Of a DNA stretch of 64,000 nt, positions 11,901 to 21,600 are shown in pieces. The position numbers and the translations under genes were made by a program. Position 1 is the first letter of the stretch. Each line of letters begins with the position of its first letter. Source of the DNA: Pristionchus mayeri. Its lineage: Eukaryota > Nematoda > Chromadorea > Rhabditida > Neodiplogasteridae. The stretch covers positions 7,130,001 through 7,194,000 of the forward strand of contig BTRK01000005.1 in NCBI GenBank assembly GCA_036245805.1, in the 5' to 3' direction. Under the pieces are notes generated by a model that worked only from the letters and a program-made list of their open reading frames with translations, searched no databases and had not been told where the DNA came from.

Positions 11901-12480
11901 AGGTGCTCCGGCGATGATTACGATGAGGGTCAACTGGTGAGTTTCCATAATACTATCAATAATATTAATATTAATAATATTAACATTGTTAACAATTGGT
12001 TTTTTGATCGTCTCGCCCGGGTTTCCCTACAGTGCGTCTACACCGTGCGACTACTACCTCACCGCGGAGCCAGGAAAGAAGGTGGAACTGGAGGCGAGAT
12101 TTTTGTTATTCATAATGCTTTTGTTTTTGTTTTTCTTGTATTATTATTTACATTATTACAGTGTTATCTTGCTCTTGCTGATTATGTTGTTGCTAAAATC
12201 AATAAAACGTTCCAGATCATCTCGCTCGAGGCTAACTCCTGTTGTGACTCGTTGATTCTATACGATGGGTACCTGGGCGGAAGCGTGATCGCAAAGTGAG
12301 TAGTTGTTCTTTAATTTTTAATAGGATTCATGATTCAAAAGTGATGATTCAAAAATCTTTGAAAACAGGCTCTCTGGAATTGTCGAGAACAAGAATTTCA
12401 CGACCACCTCATCGAACATCATGCGCGTCAGCTGGCAACCGAATGGAGGAGTGAACGTCAAGGGAGTAGCGGTACGTTGA
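8926..12480 (+). CDS. Secreted C-type lectin + CUB protein, left-arm copy
   Basis: Thirteen exons: 8926-8959, 9293-9456, 9521-9596, 9790-9873, 10122-10187, 10643-10764, 10961-11047, 11235-11370, 11588-11701, 11881-11936, 12007-12093, 12216-12295, 12369-12480, joining to 405 residues. It begins MWRLLIFATLTQFANG, a short signal peptide. An N-terminal lectin-like segment (CPDGFDLVKDGECRG) runs to about residue 140, followed by a CTLD (about 142-294, ending NIDCAFKFPVACVR). A CUB domain (about 297-405: SPGFPYSASTPCDYYL, LILYDGYLGGSVIAKLSG, NIMRVSWQPNGG) ends the protein. The architecture matches nematode clec-type immune effectors; sugar or microbial binding is inferred. Two CUB-exon splice sites are non-canonical: the acceptor before 12007 reads TTTTTTG, and the donor after 12093 is GC. 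Either the CUB part is decaying or unusual splicing is used. Confidence 0.8.
8985..9166. repeat. Hairpin repeat in intron 1 of lectin-CUB gene
   Basis: GGCACTTCTTAGATATTTGG followed by a poly-C tract, mirrored by GGGGTGGACCAAATACCAAAG and AAGTGCC. About 180 bp, probably a small MITE. Same in the right arm (about 40880-41061). Confidence 0.6.
9878..9973. mobile_element. Hairpin MITE at a splice donor, 96 bp
   Basis: Near-perfect hairpin starting GAGCAATGGTCTCACTCTC, in the same family as 19268-19360. The 8-bp flanking duplication GAAGGTTT (9870-9877, 9974-9981) contains the exon 4 splice donor GAAG|GTTT. Both sides of the insert therefore carry a usable donor. Mirror copy 40073-40168. Confidence 0.85.
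10280..10603. mobile_element. MITE, 'GGGGG' family, 324 bp
   Basis: Terminal inverted repeats begin GGGGGTACGACATTTCCGCA and carry two short copies of GACATTTCCGCAAC at one end. Perfect 8-bp target duplication TCAAATGC (10272-10279 and 10604-10611). It lies in intron 5 of the lectin-CUB gene. Mirror copy 39443-39766. Confidence 0.85.
10833..10857 (+). pseudogene. Partial duplicate of exon 7 start, with acceptor
   Basis: After an AATAG acceptor the sequence reads VGAVARDWTG, a close copy of the real exon 7 start VGGTARDWKD at 10961. About 25 bp match at roughly 80 percent. It is a decoy 3' splice site with a stub of exon. Confidence 0.6.
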
Positions 12481-12519
12481 ATCTTTATTGTTTATGCATA
12501 TTGTAAAACCTTTAATATA

Positions 12520-15500
12520 CAGTAGCGCTGATAAGTCATGGGACACTTTTTGCTTTTATTGTAACTTTTTGCCCAGGAAATGCATCTTTCTGGAACTAAG
12601 GTAGGATGTACCAAATCCATTGGAGATTATGCTTATGAATTTGGGGCATGACGCAATAGCCTAGTTATTGCGTAGTGATGACGCAATCAAAGTGTACTTT
12701 TTCAAAACGGCATTATTCTTACATGGATTTTTTCTTACTTGCCAAACTTTATGAGGTTGGAGATATAACTAAGGACTACCCAGATAAAAATTTTTAAGTT
12801 GCTGCGCGACCGCACATTTGCTGCAGCCTTGCTGCAAAAACAGGGTCGCAAATTCAGAACTCGGCTTCGAGATGAGATAGACACTCGTTCAAAGAATCAC
12901 AATGATCGCCATCATGAGTACGTGTGATCCTGAGAATGAGAAAGCAATATCTCGAAATTTGCCCTCAGGGACCATTTGAACATTAATAACTATATGGAGA
13001 ATGTGGGTAAAAATCAGGTTTTTGCATAGGAATGTTCAACATGTATTGAAGAACTGATTCCCAACTTTTTAAAGCGATTGGATATCTTTCCTCCCTGCAG
13101 CGATAGTTTCCCGGAGGTATACTAGGGTCGGGAAACATATTGTTTACCACGCGTATCGCGAGTGAGTGAACGTGTGCGGGAACATTTTGAAAATATTTGT
13201 GGCAGATCTGAATCATATTATTATGGTATAATTCTTAAGACATGAGATTTCGAAAAATGTCCCAAAGCCGGCTTTTAGGAATTTTCCGGTTTTGCACCTG
13301 GCTATACTGAATATAAGCTCCCAGAAGAGCTAGAGAGATGGTATTGAGCTCAAAATGTGCGGAAAAATATTTCCAGAAACTTTCCTGTTGAACACAATAC
13401 GATTGGGCAACAATTAAAAATCATAAAAATAAAAAACCGTTTTTAGATCCAAATTAAAAATCTTTTCTATGTCAAGCTGAGGAGCTCATTAGATTGTTAA
13501 TGCAGATTAAGAAACAACAAGTCCTGATGTATGAAAGAAAAATATAAAAACCGAACTAGAAGTGACTCCAAATCAGCAATTTTCGATCAAAGTCGCAACT
13601 ATGTGGTTGCAGAATCTACATAAAATGATAAATCGGAAATGTCAAATACAAATATGCCACATTTAGCATCATTTTGCGTTTTCTGGCTAGATAAGTTGGA
13701 TGACGTTCAAAAACGCGAAATTTCCAAACTTTGAAAAATTCGATTTTTTCAACCTCCTAAATTGCCAAGTTTACAAGTTTTCAACTTCCGATTTTTGTTT
13801 CTATGGACATCTATTCAAAGTCGAAATAAGAATAGGTGCCACCCTCAATACATAATATCATAATTGGCTTACCAAAGCTTTCCTTCTCCATGATTGATGT
13901 GCTCAAACTTACAATTCCAGAGAGTACGATTCGGAATATATTTCGATTTTGACTTAATTTGCATGAACGATTGCATGTTTCGATGACTAAAAATGATTAT
14001 TGGCCAGAAAGAGTAAAATACTCGCACCATATTGAGTTTTGGATGCTCTTAAAAACAAGTCGAAAATTTATATCTTCGAAATTTTCATTTTTCGAATTGT
14101 AGGGAACATTGCGACTATTTCAAGATTTTTCATTATTTTTGCTTACAAAATGATTTTTAGTGATTAAAGGATGCAATAGTTCATGCAAATTAAGTCAAAA
14201 TCGAAATATATTCCGAATCGTACTCTCTGGAATTGTAAGTTTGAGCACATCAATCATGGAGAAGGAAAGCTTTGGTAAGCCAATTATGATATTATGTATT
14301 GAGGGTGGCACCTATTCTTATTTCCACTTTGAATGGATGTCCATAGAAACAAAAATCGGAAGTTGAAAACTTGTAAACTTGGCAATTTAGGAGGTTGAAA
14401 AAATCGAATTTTTCAAAGTTTGGAAATTTCGCGTTTTTGAACGTCATCCAACTTATCTAGCCAGAAAACGCAAAATGATGTTGCGACTTTGATCGACTTT
14501 GATAGTTGCGACTTTGATCGAAAATTGCCGATTTGGAGTCACTTCGAATTCGGTTTTTATATTTTTCTTTCATACATCAGGACTTGTTGTTTCTTAATCT
14601 GCATTAAAAATCTACTGCGCTCCTCAGCTTGACATAGAAAAGATTTTTAATTTGGATCTAAAAAAGTTTTTTATTTGTATGATTTTTAATTGTTGCCCAA
14701 TAGTATTGTGTTCAACAGGAAAGTTTCTGGAAGTATTTTTCCGCACATTTTGAGCTCAATACCATCTCTCTAGCTCTTCTGGGAGCTTATATTCAGTATA
14801 GCCAGGTGCAAAACCGGAAAATTCCTAAAAGCCGGCTCTGGAACCCATGACCCAGATTTTTCGAAATCTTATGGCTTAAGCATTCTACGATTATAATATG
14901 AGTCAGATCTGCCACAACTTTTTTTCAAAATGTTCCCGACGGTGTCAATTTTCATCCACTGACTCGTGATACACGTGTTACACCTATGGGCGAGAGAGTG
15001 CAGACCACGAGAGTGCGTAAACAGGGTGTTTTCCGACCATGGTATCCCTCCGATAACCTGTCGCCGCGAGCAGGAAAGGTGTCCAATCGCTCTAAAAAAA
15101 CGGGGAGTCGGTACACCAATACATTTTGAACATCTCTATGCAAAAATAAGATTTTTAACTGCATTTCCGAGAAAGTTATGGATGTCCAAAAATGGTCATG
15201 CAAAAAGTGTTTTTTCATGCCCTGAGGGCAAATTTCGAGATATTGCTTTCTCATTCTCAGGATCATATCTACTCATGATGGCGATCATTGCGATGCTTTG
15301 AACGAGTGTCTAGCTCATCTAGAAGCCGAGTTCTGAATTTGCGACCCTGTTTTTGCAGGGCTGCAGCAAATGTGCGGTCGCGCAGCAACTTCAAAATTTT
15401 TATCTGGGTAGTCCTTAGCCATATCTCTAACCTCATAAAGTTTGGCGAGTAAGAAAACAAATATGTAAGAATAATGCCGTTTTGAATAAGTACACTTTGA

Positions 15501-15667
15501 TTGCGTCATCACTACGCAATAAGTAGGCTATTGCGTCATGCCCCAATTTCATTATCATAATCTCCAATGGATTTGGTACATCCTACCTTAGTTCCACAAT
15601 GATGCATTTCCTGGGCAAAAAGTTACAATAAAAGCAAAAAGTGTCCCATGACTTATGAGCGCTACTG
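12520..15667. mobile_element. 3.15-kb palindrome with Tc1/mariner-like ends
   Basis: Ends CAGTAGCGCT...ATAAGTCATGGGACACTT are inverted and flanked by TA on each side (12518-12519, 15668-15669), the target dinucleotide of Tc1/mariner elements. Arms of about 1.5 kb fold back on each other around 14090. No transposase ORF remains. It sits directly after the lectin-CUB stop codon. Mirror copy 34379-37526. The arms share a repeat body (GCGTAGTGATGACGCAATCA) with the intron palindromes at 4088 and 53425. Confidence 0.8.
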
Positions 15668-15718
15668 TATGTCTCAAGCGTATTTAACCACGTTACGAAA
15701 GGTCGTAGATAGGGTTGT

Positions 15719-15832
15719 CTTATTGGAATGGTTTGGTATCATTTTCAGATATGTTTCATGTACACTATATAATTCATATGTATATCGAACATGAAACGTA
15801 TCTGAAAATGGTACACAACCATTCCAATAAGA
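15719..15832. repeat. Hairpin repeat, about 115 bp
   Basis: CTTATTGGAATGGTT and TTTCAGATA(T/C)GTTTCATGT on one side are mirrored on the other around an AT-rich loop. Mirror copy about 34215-34328. Confidence 0.7.
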
Positions 15833-16014
15833 GAACTAGTCGTAGAAGATAGGGCTATGGGTATGGGTATTGGGCAACGAGCAAAACTGCAATTGCAGAT
15901 GACCTACCGCATTGTTTGAGTAAGAGATGCGTCTAGACGACTGAATTTCATCTGCCGTCAACAAGTGTTGATTCCGCTGCGATAAATATATTTTGTTCAG
16001 TCCAATGGAAGATA

Positions 16015-16532
16015 TATGAGCCCGTTTCCGTAAGATTCGAACAATACCCCGAAGGGTCTGGCACACCATTTTTTCGATAACTTACGATAAGGGGTTCTCG
16101 AGGATGCTGATCATCGTGGTCAACTTCATTTTGCACTATCTCGATCCGCCGAGCCATGCTGCATGTTGGCTGCGTCTACATTTCTGCTTATAACTCGGGA
16201 ACCGATTTATGAATCGACTCCAAACTTTAACAATGGTTGAATTAGGTAACAACGAAATTTTTAAAATTTAATTTGCATTTTTTGAAATATTCATGAAATT
16301 TCAGTTCTCGAATATAAATGAGAAACTAATATCAGGAAATATATGGGGAGATGCGCCTTGTTCTGCTGATCATGTTTCCTATGCAGAGTGTAAAGTTTCC
16401 ATTTGTCCTTTTTTTGCTACATGCTGTTTTCTTTTTTTGCTACATGCTGCATCCTCGAGAACCCCTTATCGCATGTTTTCGAAAAAATGGTGTGCCAAGC
16501 ATTGTTCGACTCTTACGCGAACGGGCTCATAT
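16015..16532. repeat. Inverted repeat, about 520 bp
   Basis: Arms 16015-16108 and 16449-16532 share AATGGTGTGCCA and GAGAACCCCTTATCG in opposite orientation. The interior shows no ORF of interest. Mirror copy about 33515-34032. Confidence 0.65.
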
Positions 16533-16954
16533 TTCGGGTAGACATAATTGTAATGCATACAACGCAACATTGTAGAATTCTATGGCTCCTTGTGACAATG
16601 CAAAAGGGCTGCCGGCGAAGTGCACAATAACATTAACGTTTAGTTCCAGAGGGTAGGTTTTTTTTTTGTTTTTCTAGATTCCAAATAATATTATATAGTA
16701 ACTTTCAGAAAGTGAAAATCCTGCAGGGGATGAATATAGTATTTGCATTCATTCATGGATGTGTGTTGTTTGTCTTTTCTTTCCCTTTAGGGAAAGAAAC
16801 ATCACACTTCGAACTGTGAGGTATCAACTTCCGAAAACATCTATGTTGCCTAACCAACATCTGCATAAAACTGGATGTTCTCTGACTATTGTGCAACAGT
16901 TTCACGTGCAACGAGCAGTTAGTCAAACAAAATATATTATTGATTGTATTATCA

Positions 16955-18650
16955 TTATCACAGGTCTTCTGTAAGAATGTAGGAAAATGGCCCTTTTTGC
17001 CACCAGAAAAAAAATCGTAGTCACGGATATCGATGAATCTTGGTTTATTGATACTTTAATTGTCCGACGAAGTCCTATCCAATTGGTTTGGTCAAATTTG
17101 CTCATTATCGATTTTTTTGATCTACCCGTTTGAAGTACTGTAAGTCGGTCAATTTTGATCGTACAGCGAGCTTTTTTTTTCGCATTTTGCTCGTCTTGAC
17201 GAGTTCTACATAATGTTCTTCAGGGTTCCTCACCGAAAACGTCAGCATCGTGGTCTTTTCCCCAAAAAAACGAATTTTCGTTCGAGAATATCGATTTTTC
17301 TCGTCAGCCGTATGAAATGTTCCTCGTTTTTATTTGCAAAATGGATTCTACAGACAAAATTAGGTTGGATTTATGTTGATGACTTTCCATATTTCGTTCC
17401 CTGGGATATCGGTTTACTAAGTAGGTTCCTGGACATAATTACAAAATTTTGTTTTTGATCATATCTCAGCTTAAAATGGTGATACCGTGAAGTTAAAAAG
17501 TGAAATCGATAGCTCACAGCAACCTTTACAAAATATATTTAGTGGACCTAAACGATAACACGTCTACTTTTCGAGTTATGTGAGGTTGGCGGAAAAGGCA
17601 GGTCCCACGATGCGCGCAAACGGGGGTACGACATTTGCGCAACCGACATTTGCGCAACGGAGCGTCATTCGCTTGAGAGTTGGCATATTTACTTGGGAGT
17701 TGTTTCATTGTTATCAGTATGCGCTGCCATACCTTTGCATATATAAATCTTCTTATCAGGCGATATTGAGTTTCAACGTATAGGGAAATCATGGAAATCC
17801 CCAAACTATGAACCCCGGGTCGTTGATTTCGAGTGAAACTCAAGATCGCCTTTAAACGAGAATTGTACATGCAAAGGTATGGCGGCGCATACTCATAACA
17901 ATGATACAACTTCCAAGTTGATATGTCAACACTCAAGCGAACGGCGCTCCGTTGCGCAAATGTCGGTTGCGCAAATGTCGTACCCCCGCGCTAACGATTC
18001 CGCTGTTCTTCGATTTTCTCAAATATCTCGAAAAGTAGACGTGTTATCGTTTAGGTCCACTAAATATATTTTGTAAAGGTTGCTGTGAGCTATCGATTTC
18101 ACTTTTTAAGTTCACGGTCACCATTTTAAGCTGAGATATGATCAAAAACAAAATTTTGTAATTATGTCCAGGAACCTACTTAGTAAACCGATATCCCAGG
18201 GAACGAAATATGGAAAGTCATCAACATAAACCCAACCTAATTTTGTCTGTAGAATCCATTTTGCAAATAAAAACGAGAAACATTTCATACTGCTGACGAG
18301 AAAAATCGATATTCTCGAACGAAAATTCGGTTTTTTGGGGAAAAGACCACGATGCTGACGTTTTCGGTGGGGAACCCTGAAGAACATTTTGTAGAACTTG
18401 TCGAGACGAGCAAAATGCGAAAAAAAGCTCGCTGTACGATCAAAATTGACCGACTTACAGTACTTCAAACGGGTAGATCAAAAAAATCGATAATGAGCAA
18501 ATTTGACCAAACCCAGTGGATAGGAAATTTGACCTTCGTCGGAACCTTAACAGTATCAATAAAACAAGTTTCATCGAAATCCGTGACTATGATTTTTTTC
18601 TGGTGGCAGACGTTCCTGCATTCGTACAGAAGATCCGTGTTATAATGCTT
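16955..18650. repeat. 1.7-kb palindrome with a MITE at its axis
   Basis: Arms of about 610 bp (to 17577 and from 18024) are inverted copies; for example CTCGAAAAGTAGACG (18024 on) complements the end of the left arm. Between them lies a short spacer plus the MITE 17622-17987. Mirror copy about 31397-33092. Confidence 0.8.
17622..17987. mobile_element. MITE, 'GGGGG' family, 366 bp
   Basis: Termini GGGGGTACGACATTTGCGCA with tandem GACATTTGCGCAAC at both ends. Flanks GCGCAAAC (17614-17621) and GCGCTAAC (17988-17995) form an 8-bp target duplication with one mismatch. Mirror copy 32060-32425. Confidence 0.85.
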
Positions 18651-18685
18651 TATCGAATCGCTGGAACATCTCTTGAGGCATTGAC

Positions 18686-21600
18686 TCAACAGTTTCTATT
18701 TCCCACTGCACAGGGAGCGAACTGGCACACGTGAGGGAAGCCGATCTGACAGTTGCCAGCGCCCCTGAAATGCATCTTGATAGGACACTTTTTCATCTCA
18801 TGCATCACGGTAGGTTAAATATCCTCAAGGTATGACGAGTTATATGTACAACACAAGCAGTTTCAACAAATCATTGAAGCGCGATATTTTTTCAATAATG
18901 TATGAACCCACACCGATGTATGCATTTTGGTTGAAAGTAAACGAAAACATATCTACTCACCAAGGTAGGTGCGGCTTGATAGTGTCCACATAGGCACACT
19001 TAGCAACGGTAGCAGAGCTCGGTTCGTCGACGCCCCAGTTCGTGTAGGGATCAGAGGACTGAATTCATCTAATATTTACATTTTATTTGATATCGATATT
19101 TACATTTTATTTGATATATATATTATCCACATTTCAGAAAGTTTAGCAGGCGACAATATTGGTCATCAACTAATGCCACGCGAATATGAGCAGGGATAAG
19201 TTGACTCAATGAATTGGATTATTTTGAAAATACACAGGCCAGGTTGGCAGGGGAAATTAATGGATACGAGCAATGGTCTGATTCACTTCAGTCTGCACGC
19301 TCTCTCGTCTCTCTGACCGGCGAGAGAGCGTGCAAACTGAAGAGAGTCAGAGCATTGCTCATGGATACACAACACGTGGTTTGATTAAGTAGTGCACAAT
19401 CAGTATCAGTACTGACCCCGTCCTCCCAGCTCCAGTCTCCACTGTCCCACTTCTCGTATCCGATCCAGAAGTAGTCCGAATTTGAGCTCGTCATAACTGT
19501 AAATAGTTACTGGAACAGTGTAGCTCGGAAACGCTAGTTTTATCGTTACTAGCGCACTACTTTTAACAACAAAATAATAGTGAAATAATAGTGCGAGATT
19601 TCAAATGAGGAAAAACAGTGTCCAGGAAGGAAAACTTTATGCGACGATGCATAGCACAATCTGATAATTTAATATGGACACGACGGAATTAACAGTACAA
19701 GTTGGGTAAATGTACAAGTGAGTGTTCATTTCACATGCTTGAAGAGAGAGAGAGCAGATATTCAACAGGTTAGCTTATTTGCTGTATGGACGACCGTTTA
19801 GTGACGATATCCAGCGGGAAGCGAGGCCCGCGCGGCGGAGACGCTCAACTCGCCTCGTTCGAAAGCGCGCACGATGCCCTTGACGGCATCTCCACCCGAT
19901 GACTCGACGACCCGTTGAGAAGTGGAAGAAGACTGCTGCTGATCTACCGGCGACGACGATTCCTGCCGGGAAGTCCGTGATGACGTCGTCGACGAACACT
20001 CGTCCCTGGTAAAAATCTCCCTGTTCCGACTCGCTTCAAGCGCGCCATCGAAGATGCGCAGCTGCTCCATGAAGCCCTTGTTAGGCGTGATGCAGTTGCG
20101 CCGCGCCTTCACGAACTCCAGCGCTTCCTCGAGTGTCCACTCGTACTCTTTCATGGCGTAGGGGATGACGATGGAGGAGGAGCGCGAGATGCCCTTCTTG
20201 CAGTGTACCAGTACGCACTTACCCGATTCCTTGGCCGCCTTTATGAACTTGTTCGTGGCGTTCCAGTGCGAGAGCAGCGGTGTGCCTGTCTCATCCGCCA
20301 CCCAGATCTTCTTGTACACGAAGCGGTGCGGGAAGAAGTTGTCTACCTCCTGCGTCATGTTCAGAATGTACCCGACATTGTTCGCCTGCAGCTCGTCCCA
20401 ATTGGAGGCGTTCCACTCGCTGCTTAGGTAGAGGTAGGGGAAGATGCGCGACGGCTTCTCCAGCTGGCCCAGAATCACCAGCATCTCCCGGTCCACGAAC
20501 TCCTTGTGCTGGTCCACATCGATGGCAGGGGTGGCGGCTGCCAGCTGGTACTTGATGTCCCTCGTCGTCACCGCCTCCAGGTCCACCGACTGCATGATCT
20601 GCCGCAGCTCACTCCTGAGCACTCGCTGGTCGCCGCTCTCCGCCCCGTCCCTCCCTCGCAGTCCGTCGGCGCGCAGCTCAGCCACCCACTCGGACTCCGT
20701 CGGAGACTGCTGCCACAGGGTGCACATCACTTCCGGCGAGGTCATCCTCTTCAGGTAGTGCTCGACGGCGGCGGCGACCGTGCCCACCCTGCAGGCGGAG
20801 GAGGCGCGAGGAGGCGGCGCCGCACGCTCCGCCTCCAACGATCGATGCGGCGACTGGAAGACGTACCACATCGTCTGCACGGAGACGGGTCGGAACAGCA
20901 ACGAGTGCTCCGGTCGACCGTACGGACCGCCCGAGCACAACCGGATGGCGCCGTCGCCTACGAGCGAGACCTGCGAGTCGCGCGTCAGCCGGTAGACCAC
21001 GCCAAGCGTCATCTGTCCATCGTGGTAATCCATGCCCAGGAGGATGGTGGAGGTGTGCGGGGGCTGCTGGCCACCGCCTCCCTTGGGCGAGGCGGGCGAA
21101 CCGACCATCGATGACGTCATCGACATCGAAGATGACGACGATGACGTAGGCACTTGCACTATCGCCAGGTAAGGCGCGTGGTCGGGAATGGGGGACTGTA
21201 GCCTGACGGCGACCTTGAGCGTGTCGAGCGGTCGCAGCTGTTTGACCATCAGCTACAGGTGTGCCTCGATCTCGCAGCCCCTGCTCGAAATCGGGCTGGC
21301 CGCATCGGAGTGGGGCAGGATGATGGCGGCGCCCCGCACGGCGAAGAAGCACTCGGAGAGCGAGCGAGACCGCGGAGAGTCCACCGACCACTCCTCGGAG
21401 TCTGCGGAGGATTCGCCGTCATCGGGGAAGGGCGAGGGAGAGCGCTGCACCTGCAGCAGGGCCATCGCGTCGTCGTCGTGTGATCGAGTGCCCGCTCGGG
21501 GCAGCCAAAACCGGGCAAACTCAAACAAGGGTAATTAAACCAACTTGGGTAATTAAACCTCCTGGACACTGTTTTTCCTCATTTGAAAAAAAACCTCAAT

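Larger units (their letters stand above)
1..21518. repeat. Left arm of a giant inverted duplication
   Basis: Nearly every feature here recurs in reverse complement at about 50047 minus its position, ending at the right-arm base 28529. The arm is still matching at base 1 (partner about 47256), so it continues beyond the window. Mirrored proteins are identical or differ by few residues, and scattered base changes and indels are visible. Left-specific changes are the RTE insertion at 868-3653 and a 5-bp deletion near 6288. The match stops at CCGGGCAA (21511-21518). To the right of that point the left side continues naturally into the lectin gene that hosts Slingshot, so the left configuration looks ancestral at this junction. 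Confidence 0.93.

Noticed and set aside
20506..21391. Long ORFs of 202 and 237 codons overlapping Slingshot in other frames (also 28656-29541)
   Set aside because: They are shadows of a GC-rich coding region, with arginine/alanine-rich low-complexity translations and no recognisable motif.
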